Shown: positions 1 through 12,323, counted from the first letter of the stretch. The stretch is 64,000 nucleotides of DNA from Amborella trichopoda (GCF_000471905.2 NW_006494789.1:1446808-1510807); one strand, 5' to 3'. Notes: generated by a model not told the origin, from the sequence alone. Translations and numbers: made by a program.

Positions 1-133
1 TGACGAAGTACTAGAGTAGATCGTAGTCGGCGTACGTAACGAAAAAGTAAAAAGTCGAAACTAAACTTCCTACTAGTGTAGAGAGAGAGAGAGAGAAGAA
101 GAGAGAGAGAGAGTGTACTACTACGTAGTAGTA

Positions 134-168
134 NNNNNNNNNNNNNNNNNNNNNNNNNNNNNNNNNNN
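134..168. other. Assembly gap (35 N)
   Basis: A run of N flanked by GA repeats. The DUF639 gene enters this gap at its open donor. Bases 1-133 are low-complexity and rich in TAC/GTA words; I see no gene in them. Confidence 0.98.
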
Positions 169-197
169 GAGAGAGAGAGAGAGAGATGGGGGGTTAC

Positions 198-3100
198 CTG
201 GCCAACTGGTGCCGCCAATATGGCGTACCACTCTTTGGGTCATTGCGGTTCCCTCTACATGTAATATGAACTCATCTTCAGCCAACTCCGCACATGTTGG
301 TGTTTCTGGTTTTTGCAAGTACTTGATGCACCTGGGCCAACAATTTTTATTATAAGAATTTTGCCAGAGGTGACACTTATTTCTATTTTTCCTTAATGAA
401 ACCTGGCTAAGATGACAATGAAATACAACTTCAAAAGAAAAAGACATTAAAATTCATGAGGTCATGCCATAGATGTTTTCTGTCAAGTATTTAATGCTCC
501 AAACCTCAATTTTCCAGACTTTTGAACGAAAATTATACCTCCCAATTGTGCAAAAATGCACTTCGCACATGCACTTGAAGACCTCTATAGAGATTATCTC
601 TCAACGACGTGAATACGAGAATCTGTTTCAAGAATCAAAGCATGTGTCTTCTCATCCACACACGTCTTGTATATGGAAATAAGTGATGTTTGTAAGTGCC
701 CACACAATCCATACCGTAATTGCCAATCCCAAAATAAGAAAATTTTGAGATACAAATAATACACACATTCTCTTCAAATAGTTGGAATAAAGCTCAAATG
801 ATAATGATGATAATACCAACACACGTTTTTTTAAATTATGTACCCCCCCAAAATGTGCATGGACAATTGTATATGCCCTTGAAAATTTCATAGACTGTAT
901 CAGGGATACAGATATAAGAACCTATCCAAGTCATCTTTCATGGTTTTAGCCCAGACTCGTATGAGGACATGAGTGTCTTGTTTGTCCAATATATGGACTC
1001 GTGTGTACACTGCAAACATGTTGTATCTGTGAATCCTAAGAAACGAACATTAGAGATGCATATTGCAACACCTGTTTTCATGTCCACGTACAATTTCAGA
1101 CGGTTGATGTCTCTCTTGCAATGCCTCATCAGACACTTCTAAACACACACAACTCGTGTTTCATTGTTGCATAAGGGAATTGCTCTAGGGAGAGAGAAGC
1201 ATAGATGGATGCATGCTTTTAGGTGATCATAATATTGCATAAACCTTATGAAAGGATAACTTTCATTACTTGTCAATTTCTTTGAAAAACCGGTCATAAG
1301 CTGGATAATGAAGCCGGCCAGTCGTTGAAGCTGTTAAGGTTTCAAATGCAAATCGAGCGTTCAAGATATCAGCTGCTAAAGGGATCACACTGCTAAACCA
1401 GACAAATGCGTCTTCACCGATATTTCGCTCATCATCAACCTAAAGAGAACAGAATTGATATTAGTGTTCAATAAAATTGACACTTTAGCAAATAAAAAAC
1501 AGTAGGGCTACAGAGAGGGTACTTATTACATCATGCAAATAGACAATTGAAAAGTAGAGATCCATAGGATCCCAATTTTTGGGCACATTTAGATCTCTTA
1601 TAGAAATAAAGAATTATCATAAAATAAATTCGAATTCACGCAAAAAAAATTGAAGTCTATGTGTGCTATCTTTGTTGTACAATGGCCATCGATTTGATAA
1701 GGAGTCTTCATGAACTCAAAATTAAATTTTCTTTCTGAAATTACTTATTTCCAAATAAAACTACAACTAAAAGAAACGCCGAAACAAGCCGAACAGCTAG
1801 TTAGACTTTATAGAGGCCTCTTAAATCCCCACATGTTGTGGAAGACCCTTTTGGTATAAATGAAAAGAAAATCTTTGATCTCTAGTCCTTGAACCTCCCA
1901 ACTATCAAATATGACTGCTTATATTATAACACAAATTAATAACTATATTGCCTCTATTTAACATTCAAGACTCAACATCGAGAAGTCACTCTAATTATAG
2001 CTTTTCCAATGTAGAAAAAAAAAGTAAAACTTGATTTGTCTCACAATTGTGAAAGAAGCAGAAAATAGTATACTTCCAATCACAAATTTGGCAATAATGC
2101 CCTTAAATTAATAAATTAGACATTTCTAAAGGTCATTCCTTGTAGAATTTCATCTGTGTGTAAGCAAACAAGTGTTTAATTTGTGTGTTTATCGATGCAC
2201 AGGGATGCGTACATTAAACTCACAAGTAGGGGCATCAAATCAGAGTAGAAGAGAGGGATATCTTCTATGGCCTCTTGCACTCCTCCATTTGGTGGCTTCA
2301 TCCTTTCTTCCCTTTCCTTTGCTACATTCTCCTGTATAAACATGATTAATGATTCACACAATTAAATTAAAAAAAAAAAAAGCACAAAAAAGCTCTCTTT
2401 GGCAACGTTTGAAATGTTTGGGTTTGGGTTCTGACACAGGTGTAGAAGCCCAAGCTGAAAATATTTAACAAGAAAATTCAAAAAATACTGCACAACAGGG
2501 TGATCTGCTCTGACTCAGTCGAACAAATTTTGAAATATTGCTCTTAGCCCTCCTTTCTTCACTCTTCAACATAAACTAGTTATAGTGAGGGAAGATGACA
2601 TTGTCCAACATTACATGTTCTAAAGTTGTTCCATGGATTAAAAACACTGGTCACAATATCTACAAAAGCTAGTTTCAACTACAAAGTCTATACCTCAATG
2701 GTAGAGGAGGGGAGAGGGTTTTCCAAATCTTTTTTTTTCTTCTAACATTAAATACACGTATGTTCTAGTCTCTTAAGAATGTCGTAGCCAAATTATTCAC
2801 CGCTTTCCCATGAAACAAACATTGGTAAGCTGCAGTTCAATGGGAAAGAATTTTCAAAAGGAGTTCGTTCTTGCATACAAATGTGCCCCAAAAGAGACTC
2901 GAGCCACAATCATTCCTAGCAAAGCCTCTTTAATTCTATTCCATTGTTTTTCTACACTCACAGACAATAGCCAAGGGACAATGAAATTGAGCAAATTTAC
3001 ATGTCCTCCCACTAAAAATCGTTCCAAACCCTACCAGAACATGCAGTTCCGGCGCCAGCAACCTCTACCATAGCTTAAAAAACCATTCCCGCCCCTAATT

Positions 3101-4086
3101 ATAAAATTTAATCTTCTAACATGGTACAAATTGAGCAGATCTATAAACACTTAAAAATCTTGAATATGAATGGTTATGATAATATTTGAGAGATGCACTA
3201 TCTTTAGGACTTGGAATCCAGTTTGATAGGGTTTCCAGCATTGGAACAATCTTTCATGTGGATTTTTAAGATGCGCTTTGCTAGTCTAGAATTGGATTCT
3301 TAGAGAAACTTCATAAAATAAAATGGCCCAAAACTTTTATTTTTGTCCAAAATTAAGACATGCTAAATAAGACTATTTAAGAGAAACAAATAAAAGCTGT
3401 AATAAGTATGATAAAGAAGAATATGCAAGAACCATATAAGATTCTTCAGTCAAAGAGCTTGGGTTCTCCCAAGCCAGCATCATATCGAAGGTGAGCCGAC
3501 TAAAAGAGCTCTCAGATATATTGAATTCCATGCGTCTGCAAATGGCACATAGCGCCCTTGAGCTGCAAAATTCGAAAAATTTTCTCGAGTAACAGTCATC
3601 TGTTCCGCCTGCTTTATAACCTCTCTCAAACTCTTCATTGAGATCTTCTAAATGCACTCCTATGATCCTGAGAATATGTTTCTTATGAGTTTTTATGCGC
3701 GTGCACACACACACAAAAAAACTCTCAAAAAAAAGGAAGGAAAAAGAAAAAGGTCGAAGAATATTTCAAACGATCACGGTTCCTCAATTAGAAGACTCAC
3801 ACTTCCAATTTGAGAAAATTGATCGATTGATTGAGAGAGAGACAGTAGAGAGAGAGAGAGAGGCATTATATGATTCAATGAGAGAGTAGAAGAGAGAGAG
3901 GCATTATATGAAAAGACAGTAGAGAGAGAGAGAGAGCCATTATATGATTCAATGAGAGAGTAGAGAGAGGCATTATATGATTCAGTAGAGAGAGAGGCAT
4001 TATATGATTCAGTAAGACAGTAGAGAGAGAGAGTACACTGAACATTGTTCGAGCACAGAGTTGGCGATGGTGGAAAGATGCTTCAT
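198..4086 (-). CDS. DUF639 family protein, 5' portion (continues past the window's left end)
   Basis: Function unknown; the conserved plant DUF639 family is named only by its domain. Five exons join in frame: 4037-4086, 3433-3667, 2224-2331, 1270-1439 and 198-331, about 232 residues, and the open donor at 198 leads toward the gap. Readable family blocks, in order, are NSVLEQCS, SRKFFEFCSSRAL, SRLTFDMMLAWENPSS, FYSDLMPLL, GRLHYPAYDRFFKEIDK, DEFILHVEGTA and RHIGGTSWPG. The DMMLAWE, LHVEG and TSWPG blocks are what I rely on for the family call. The start is the least certain part: MKHLS at 4084-4086 is the first ATG after an in-frame stop in a short first exon. An overlapping frame starts MAETCNS at 4141, so a further upstream exon is possible. 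The donor after exon 2 (GTTCTT) is weak. The C-terminal half is missing. Confidence 0.82.
3840..4035. repeat. GA-rich minisatellite with GGCATTATATGATTCA units
   Basis: Five or so imperfect copies of GGCATTATATGATTCA alternate with (GA)n and GAGAGTA spacers. It fills the upstream half of intron 1 of the DUF639 gene and ends just inside the exon 1 donor (GTACTC at 4031-4036). On the minus strand it stays open as a spurious repeated peptide. Confidence 0.85.
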
Positions 4087-4371
4087 TTTCTTTTTTGTTT
4101 TCAAGTTTTTGGGGAGAGGGAGAATTGCATGTTTCAGCCATGGCTAACATTACAGTGTGCTTTTAACGGGAGCAAATGCCACGTGGTTCTCCCACTTCAA
4201 TCCACATAGGCATTGCGTACACGTGTATATCTGGGGGCTCCAACTCGTTACATGTGGATCTTTGGAGCATTCGCCCATCCTAAGCGCGCTTAACTATGAC
4301 ATTATTATAGGATCCGTTGTATTAGTGCGGGTACGACTGCACCCGATTTATATGTGGAGTGCGTTAAGGAC

Positions 4372-4672
4372 GCGGTTTCTATTAGCCCAACCCTATAGAA
4401 ATGCGGACCTCTTGATAAATTTATTTTTGCGATTGATTTTAAGACGTCATTGAGTAAACATGTAATCTCTAACATGTAGATCAAGAATATAAATAAATAA
4501 ATAAATTTTAAAAATTAAAAATAATAATTTTAATAAAAAAATATTTGGACCGTTAGTTTCAATTATTTTTAGATGGAACATCTACTTGCATCCACCTTTA
4601 AGATGGATGCTTTACAGTTTTTTTTTGGACCACATATGTAAATGCGGTCAAGCCTGCATGAAACGATTTTCC
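4372..4672. mobile_element. MITE-like repeat, family 2
   Basis: It shares ends and interior with copies at 9096-9375 and 10202-10475. It starts near GGTTTCTAT and ends near GCATGAAACGATTTTCC, with the internal block TTTTTAGATGG and a line about GCATCCA. The two ends are roughly inverted relative to each other (GTTTC.TGCAG). No coding capacity. Confidence 0.55.
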
Positions 4673-5332
4673 ATATAGTTAAATATCGTGGTTTGTGGGA
4701 TGGCGTTTCACCAGCAGCTTCATCTCGGATAGTGGGATTGGCCATTTAGATCAGGTTTAGATCGGTATGAATTGGTATTCTAAAAAGTATAAAAAATAAA
4801 AAACAAATAAAAAAAATAGAGGTTTATAGAGTAGGGAATTAGATGTGACTTTAAAAATTGTTGATAAGCTTTAAAAAATTAAAAAATTATATAAGATAAG
4901 TTGAAGTGGGGGCATATATGATCTCAGAATTGGTTTGTTCCAACAGATTCTCATCCAAATCGAAGATCTGGATCCAAAATCGTGGGTCCAAACTTTAGTA
5001 GTGCTGAAGCAAACTCAACAATAATTAAAGAAAAATTGCATAAGCAAACATAAATTAAAGGTGAAAACATTAAATTCCTATTTGAAGACATTGGGCCTTT
5101 TCTAGAAAATTACATAAAATCATTTTTGGTGTTAATGGCACTATGCAATTATTCTTAAATTTCACATGTTCTGGAGAAGATCTTATTGTCTAAAAATTGG
5201 AGTCTCTATTTAACCTCAGGATTTTTTATTTTTAGTTTTTTTACTTTTTATTTTTTGAATTTTGACAGGGAGTAGGAAACATAAGAAATCCAAGTAACAA
5301 ATTTATTAGTTTATAATTTAAAGCAAAATACA

Positions 5333-6194
5333 TACGGATACTTTTGAGAGTGGTCAATTATCAAATGGGCAATCATTTGGCTGAAATTACAAGTACCACC
5401 CCCTTCTCGAAGAGCCGGCAATTTAAATGTCAAATAAGAGAGCTAATTTTAAAAGTAAAAAAACTATCTGACGTTTCAAATACTCAATTAGAAAAGAGCT
5501 AATTCTAAAAGTAAAAGAACTCGATTGGAAGAGAGTAAATTTTTGTTATTCGTTATCTGATATTTGAAATACCAAACAAACCATTTGAACAAAAAATATA
5601 GCATTAGTTACCTCTTTACCCAAGGAGAAACTTTGGCATCTCACTACAGCAAAATTAAAAAGCGAATGGAAATGGCTGTGTAATGCCTAAACTTCATTAT
5701 TAGCAGTCAAGAAGTAGCAGTGATCCCCGTGATCTATAAACCGCAAAGAGGATGAAATGAGAATCAGGATATACAAGTGATTCCCGTGATAATAAACCGC
5801 AACAAAAGAAGCATCCCGATCTCTCGAACAAATCTCAAGAAAAACTTCCCATCCTTCTGGATTACCAAAAGAATGAAACCGATTTCTCTCTCGGCAATGG
5901 CAAGTTAGTGAGAGACGACCCATGCTCCTGATTTTTTACTATGACGTTGTCGGGTATTTCAAATATTCGATAACAAACAACTACAATTAACTCTCCCACT
6001 GTCCGGAGCTCTTTTACTTTTAAAACTAACTCTCATCTTGTCTGGTATTTGAATTGCCAAAAAATTGTCAAAAAAAGAAGGCGGCTTCGGAAAAGAAAAA
6101 AAAATTGAATCGCATAAAAATGACGGTGGTGCTCTTAATTACTTTCGGGCAAATGACTACCCATTTAACAAATGACCATCCCAAAAATGCCTAT
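5333..6194. mobile_element. Foldback-type element with long inverted arms
   Basis: The left arm (about 5333-5585) matches the reverse complement of the right arm (about 5941-6194) over some 200 bases, with gaps. Paired landmarks are GGTCAATTATCAAATGGG with GGTCATTTGTTAAATGGG, and GGCAATTTAAATGTC with GGCAATTCAAATACC, followed by TTTTAAAAGTAAAA in both arms. The loop (5690-5930) contains a short direct repeat around CGTGAT..TAAACCGCAA. No transposase is visible. Confidence 0.65.
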
Positions 6195-6778
6195 AATATT
6201 ATTTGCTCTATAATTTAAGTGAACTAAAAAGCGCATCCGATAATAGGGACTCTTAAGATTGCTTGCAAAGCTATTTCCACACCAAATTACGGATATTTTT
6301 TAAAGCATGGATCGTTAAACCAATAACTGATCCGGATTTCCAATTCGGTTCGGCAAGTCAGCGATCCAAATTGGTAAATTAAGGCCACTTCTGACTGGTT
6401 CCCGAAATTGGCAAGAATTGGTCACCCCGACGATTTTCACCCCAGATCATGTGATTCCAATCTGGATGGCTATTTTTTAAAACCTCTCCCCTCTTTAATA
6501 TCAAAATCAAGTTCTGCTGAATATTGAAATTAATATCAAAATTAAATCCTACATGGTGAACATCAATTCTGTTTCGAAGTAAATTAGTAAATCTAAATCT
6601 TGAGGATGAAACACAAATTTCTAAACAACCAAAATCAAGAAAATGACCGTTACTATTTGCCACAAACTCAACAGAGTCTATCAATGTGCGTTAGATGGCA
6701 TGCCGCAAAATGAATCCAAAAAAGAAAAATTGGAGTTTCTCCCTACAGAGCAAAACCAGTGACCTGTGAATCCGAAAT

Positions 6779-8958
6779 TTAATCGAATAAGCTGAAACCC
6801 ATATCATCATCACTTTCTTCCTTGGGCTCCTCCTGTTAAGACAATGAACAAATAAATCTTGTATAGATCTCAAAACTTTCAATGTAACCACATTAGCAAT
6901 GTTTTTCATTTTTTAATTTTGGGTTTGAGTGTAATAAAATTTATAACTGAGATTAAAAACACAACAAATATTACCTTCTTTTCTTCAGCTGCAGGAGCAG
7001 CAGCGGCTCCACCAGCTGCTGCTGCAGGTGCAGGAGCAGCAACTGCTACAGGAGCACCACCGCCACCTTCAACATGCACCACAAGAAATATGTGAAAATT
7101 TGAATATTTCAAAACATTTTCTCAGATTTATTTGATCAAAAAGTTCATGATATCATTGACTCATGCTTACACCCTGGTTTCCATGAAACCAGGCCACTAA
7201 GATCGGAAACAAATCCTAAATCAATGCAAATACATTTTTCACATCAAATACATGAATGTACAGCTTCAATGGTGTGGATATGATCATCTTCAAAGAATTA
7301 AAATGATTCAGGGCAGAAAACAGGCATACAAGATGGACCCTTTTTCAGGCTCAAAAAATCTCAGAGTAGTTGAGATGATAAGACCTGCGATGTTTTGAAT
7401 CTCAGTCCATCTCCAAGATGGATTAGAAGGGCGGGCACACTAGAATAGGTGCTCCCAGGGATGCACCTAACCACCACCCCTCATTTGATTCCACAGTTCT
7501 GATAAAACAATAAAGCTTGAATATAAATCTATGGAGTTTTGTTGCTTTAGTAATGATCTGTTTCGAGTTTTTTTCTACTAACCCGATCCAGCACTGACAA
7601 TGAGATCATCAATGTTCCTCTTTTGGACCAACTTGTAGAAGAGACCGGGCCAAAATGAATCAACCTGAATATTCGCCGCCTTCACCACAGCGGCAATTTT
7701 CTCGGGCTGGCGCACAAGGGATCAGCAAAGCAATGCAACAAACATAAACCAATGGACAAATGATTATATAAATTAAAAGAAAATGGAGACAGTCAAGAAA
7801 CTCCAAATGGATTGTCAAAATGAAACGAACAAATGTACTGATTCTTCAACATTCTTCGAATCTTAATTAAATCCTAACCAAAGTTCTTTCAAATCATTTT
7901 CATGAACAGCAAAAGAAATGGTATAAGCTAAAAACAGCTTGGAAATCGACTTGAGGCACACAAATCCTCACTGGTTTCTGAAAATCATCACCATCCATCA
8001 ATGAGTACAAGTGAATAGAGGACTCATCAAAGGTTATGTTATTTGCAAACCACAAAAATCAATGTCAATGTTATTTTGAAAACCTTCATACGGAAGTATT
8101 TCACAATAAGAGCATGTACATATGCAAGGAGACATTAGCAAACATTTAATCATCACGAATCCATTCTAGTCTTTGTAGAAAACCCTAAGACTCTGCAAAG
8201 CAAAGACAATGACGACTGGAAATTAAATTGAAACTATTTGTCATCCCTAAAAATTATCAGCACACCCCAGAGGCGTGGACAATGCAAACACAGAGATAAA
8301 ACAATATCGAATCCAGACACAAATTTCAACAATACATATAGATCAATTTTTATGGTGAGATTGCTACTATTTTCCACACTATCAATACAAGGATTACTCA
8401 TGATCGAGAAAGGATATACACTATAAAACCATTTGTACGCCATGAAGATTAGTTGTTAGCCCCAAATCAATAAAACATGATACAGTAATTATTTGTACGC
8501 CTTAAACCAGTAGAATCTGATATTACTGCAAGATCTTGAATCATTTTCAAACCTAGACCAGCACATCTTTGTTCTCAGGTTATAGCAAAACCGTAAAAAT
8601 CATTTGCTTAAACCAAATAACATTTACCATACAACTAGTTCCAAAACCTAGAACCAAAACAATCAGAAAATGCGCAAATAATGAAGAGAAAATAGAGATG
8701 CGGCTTTCAGATATGATTAGGAGTGATACATTTAAAGTAAAACCCTATAATCATTTAGAATCTCTAAATCAGGATACACTTATCATGGTATATTAATCAT
8801 GAGATTGGTTCCGAACGCTAAAAGTATGGATCAGAGCAAGGTGAACACATTATGAAGAAAAACTCAGATGGGTTTTCAGAGATTGTTACCGTAATTGCAA
8901 TTCCATCGTCATGGAGCAAGAGAACCGCGTACGTACAAGCAATTTCACTTGTCGCCAT
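6779..8958 (-). CDS. RPP1: 60S acidic ribosomal protein P1
   Basis: P1 pairs with P2 on the scaffold P0 to form the flexible stalk of the cytosolic 60S subunit, which recruits translation GTPases such as eEF2. Four exons join in frame: 8890-8958, 7583-7706, 6975-7066 and 6779-6832, giving 112 residues, the usual P1 length. Visible are the N-terminal dimerisation region ([19 protein letters not shown] then [10 protein letters not shown]), [10 protein letters not shown] and [13 protein letters not shown], a Gly/Ala/Pro-rich hinge (exon 3), and the acidic tail [13 protein letters not shown] typical of stalk proteins. The tail serines are known casein kinase 2 targets in this family. All introns have GT..AG ends. 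The start is the only ATG fitting the family N-terminus. It looks intact and functional. Confidence 0.97.
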
Positions 8959-8995
8959 TGCAGCTCTAAACGTAATGTTCCAGTAACCTTTACAG

Positions 8996-9022
8996 AAACC
9001 CTAAAAGATATATCTATATATA
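8996..9022 (-). promoter_or_regulatory. P1 gene core promoter: TATA-like run and telo-box
   Basis: Reading the minus strand, TATATATAG lies at 9014-9022, about 56-64 bases before the P1 start codon. A telo-box (AAACCCTAA on the plus strand) lies at 8996-9004. Telo-boxes are common near transcription starts of plant ribosomal protein genes. Transposon-derived sequence begins at about 9025, directly upstream. Confidence 0.55.
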
Positions 9023-9095
9023 AGGGTGTGGTTCGTATAAGGCCGAGGCCTAGGCCTAAACAACTAAAAGTAAGACGCACCTTCAAATTGACGAG

Positions 9096-9375
9096 GTTTC
9101 TATGAGTCGGCCGACTCATATGTATATATACAGACCCCAACAAAAGTTCATTTGAAATGATTTTGTTGTTTTTTTAAAATTCATCATAAGCCAATATGAT
9201 CATAAATATGAAAAGAAAATAAATTGTTAAATTTAAAAAATGTAAACTTTTTTAGTATTTTCGTATGAACCGTCCATAACTTATTTATGAACAATCCACT
9301 ATATAACATCTACCTTTAGGATGGACCTTTGTTAGTGAGCGGGTTCTTGTCCCATTGACTCATGAAACAATTTCC
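9096..9375. mobile_element. MITE-like repeat, family 2
   Basis: Diverged copy of the repeat at 4372-4672 and 10202-10475. It starts GGTTTCTATG, has the interior block GAATATGAAAA-like followed by a GATGGACC segment, and ends CATGAAACAATTTCC. It lies about 140 bases upstream of the P1 start codon. Confidence 0.5.
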
Positions 9376-10201
9376 CCTTCAAATATTGTCAAAAAATATT
9401 GTTTCAATACTAGAAATATTTTTTATGCCCGAAAATTTATTTTCATGTCTAATTATAAAATTTAAATCTTGAAAATTGACGGTTCAATAAATATATTACA
9501 GGATGTACTACTTTTAAGACTTGAAATCGTTTTTTTTCTCATGTTCATACATATTGAGGTCGAGATGATCAATTTGAGAATTTTTTAGAATTATACCATG
9601 TCATTGTGCGATTATAATATAATAAAACTACACTTCTAGAAAAATCATGTTATTGCCATTATAATATAATGAAACTACAATTCTAGAAAAAACATGTTTT
9701 TGCCATTTAATTTGACCCAAATTTTGCACACACAATCTTTCCATCCTAAGAATAAATCTTCAAAAAATTAAAATTCAATTTGCACCTTAGATATAGTTAA
9801 AATGAATCCCCTCCAACAACAATTCTAGACCACTCGTTTGGTATTTCAATATCTAGGCCTTTACAAACTCAAATTTATCTATTAATTTTATAACACTTTT
9901 TATCTAATAATAATAAAGCCATCTAAATAAATTGGAAAGGAAAAAAAAAACCTTATAAGGCCTAGATCTTAGCATCTTATCAAAATGAATGGCCTATGTT
10001 AATTGAGCTAAGAAAAAACTTTCTAACTTTCAAATTTTATTTTTTATGAGTATTCATTAGAATGAAAAAAGTGTATATTTAAAAATTAGGGTCAAACATG
10101 TCATTTGATGATTGTGTTATTATATTACTAAGATGCATATGGGTTATAGCGGCTACATCCCTAAATTTTGGGGTACATTGCTCCTATATTGAGTCTAGAC
10201 A

Positions 10202-10475
10202 CGGTTTCTATGCAGCCAGCTCGCATATTGTAGAAATGCGGGCTTGGCAATAGATATATTTTTAAAATATAATTTGATCCTAATTTTTACATATCATGAA
10301 TATGAAAAAATAATAAATTGAAAACTATAAATAATAATTATATTAAAAAAACATTCAGACAGTTGATTACATTTATTTTTAGATGGACCACTCATTTGCA
10401 TCCATCGATTGATGCTTTATACCTTTGGACTGCATATTGTAGAAATGTGGTCCAACTTGCATGAAACAATTTTCC
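10202..10475. mobile_element. MITE-like repeat, family 2
   Basis: The best preserved copy of the family. The word CATATTGTAGAAATG occurs near both ends, once before the AT-rich core and once after it, and the outer ends are GGTTTCTATGCAG and TGCATGAAACAATTTTCC. The element is short, non-coding and AT-rich. Confidence 0.6.
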
Positions 10476-10623
10476 GTTGATTATTATCCATGAGAGCAAC
10501 CGGATAGCATACTCCCATGAGTGTAAAATCTTTTAGCTTGAAAGTGATTGGATCATTGTTGGAAAAGCCGAGCAATCTAACAGCTAACCGTCCGGTTAGA
10601 TGGGAATCGAAACTGGGCAGTTT

Positions 10624-11173
10624 NNNNNNNNNNNNNNNNNNNNNNNNNNNNNNNNNNNNNNNNNNNNNNNNNNNNNNNNNNNNNNNNNNNNNNNNNNNNN
10701 NNNNNNNNNNNNNNNNNNNNNNNNNNNNNNNNNNNNNNNNNNNNNNNNNNNNNNNNNNNNNNNNNNNNNNNNNNNNNNNNNNNNNNNNNNNNNNNNNNNN
10801 NNNNNNNNNNNNNNNNNNNNNNNNNNNNNNNNNNNNNNNNNNNNNNNNNNNNNNNNNNNNNNNNNNNNNNNNNNNNNNNNNNNNNNNNNNNNNNNNNNNN
10901 NNNNNNNNNNNNNNNNNNNNNNNNNNNNNNNNNNNNNNNNNNNNNNNNNNNNNNNNNNNNNNNNNNNNNNNNNNNNNNNNNNNNNNNNNNNNNNNNNNNN
11001 NNNNNNNNNNNNNNNNNNNNNNNNNNNNNNNNNNNNNNNNNNNNNNNNNNNNNNNNNNNNNNNNNNNNNNNNNNNNNNNNNNNNNNNNNNNNNNNNNNNN
11101 NNNNNNNNNNNNNNNNNNNNNNNNNNNNNNNNNNNNNNNNNNNNNNNNNNNNNNNNNNNNNNNNNNNNNNNNN
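10624..11173. other. Assembly gap (550 N) between identical 32-base words
   Basis: The 32 bases just before the gap (10592-10623, starting CCGGTTAGATGGG and ending GGGCAGTTT) recur exactly just after it (11174-11205). The gap therefore either hides a tandem array or is a scaffolding artefact. Confidence 0.97.
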
Positions 11174-11237
11174 CCGGTTAGATGGGAATCGAAACTGGGC
11201 AGTTTCGGTTTTGGGAGGTTTTGGTGATTTGCTGATA

Positions 11238-11277
<40 letters not shown>

Positions 11278-11445
11278 TAAAAAATAACGAATTCGGTTTG
11301 TAATGTATTTTTTAATATTATTTCCATTATGATAAAGATTAAAATTTGTTTTGGTACCTACTTTAATTCAAACATCGATTCATCAAAATTCATTTTTTAA
11401 TTAATTTTTAATGTCATTTTAAGGTGTTTTGTTTTAATAATTATT

Positions 11446-11827
11446 GGTGTGGTCTCTATAAGGTTGCAACTTTAAACAATCAAAATAAGAGTGCCTCCGA
11501 ATTTTATCATAACAAGTAATTTCGGTGTAAAAAATTATTAAGATTATCTCAAAATCTATTTTCATATCTAATTATAAAATTTTAAACTATAATTAAAATA
11601 AAGTACATATAGAAATATTTGAAAAATTTGAAAATTTACAGTCTAGATAAAGTTTTGCAAGATAAACTATTTCAGGGACTCAAAAGCTTTTATCTTTCAT
11701 ATTCATACATTTCAATGTTGAGATGATCAATTAGATATTTTCAATATTAAAACAACTATTTTAGATGGATTTTTGAGATGCATATGTAATTCTACATTTT
11801 AATGTTGCAACTTTATATAACTTTTTT
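11446..11827. mobile_element. MITE-like repeat, family 1
   Basis: A copy of the family also seen at 25421-25833, 33239-33612 and 59219-59602. The left end carries GTTGCAACTTTAAACAATCAA. The right end is its imperfect inverse, ending in AATGTTGCAACTTTATATAA. The core is AT-rich with a CTAATTATAAAATTTTAAA block. Confidence 0.65.
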
Positions 11828-12323
11828 CGTTTTTTATATGGTTTTCATATTTTAGTAGAATTTTTTTTTATATATATTTTATTTTTTCAACGCTATCACT
11901 ATGCAGACTTACTTGGTTAGAACAGTTGAATTGGCTAGTTTGCCGGTTAGACCAGTTAAACCGGGCCACGTCCCTATTCCGGTTTGATATGCGAACACCG
12001 GATTGGACACTTAGTGATAGTTAATTAGATTAGTCGTCAAGTCTACCTCTATCACCATTCGAGTCACTGATTAGACGGTGATGGCTCTCATCGCCGCGAT
12101 GCCATCAAACTATGCTTCTCCTTTTTATCTTACTTCCTAAGTACTTAATACCCAGTTCTCTCTATCTCTCTCTCAAAAGATCCCTACCTGCGTTTCCTCC
12201 CGCCGCCTATCTCTCTCTCTCAAATTCTCTCTCTAAAAGATAACCCCCTACCTGCGTTCTCTACATCCGCTTCTCTCTCTCGAAATGGAGTTAATTTAAG
12301 CTCATCGCAACCCAGAGAAGCCA

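Larger units (their letters stand above)
4151..6778. other. Intergenic: MITE-like copy, foldback element, no gene
   Basis: Between the divergent start of the DUF639 gene and the 3' end of the P1 gene. It holds a family 2 MITE-like copy (about 4372-4672) and a foldback element (5333-6194). The open frames here lack any recognisable domain or codon structure. Confidence 0.7.
8959..12323. other. Intergenic: MITE-like copies, gap, AT repeat, FIP2 leader
   Basis: Between the divergent P1 and FIP2 genes. It holds MITE-like fragments (9025-9090, 9096-9375, 10202-10475, 11446-11827), a 550 N gap (10624-11173), and an (AT)n run (about 11242-11274). At 12150-12290 lies CT-rich sequence that probably forms the FIP2 promoter or 5' leader. 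I see no gene. Confidence 0.7.

Noticed and set aside
10517-11227. 236-codon frame over the second gap
   Set aside because: Mostly N; the flanks are repeat sequence.
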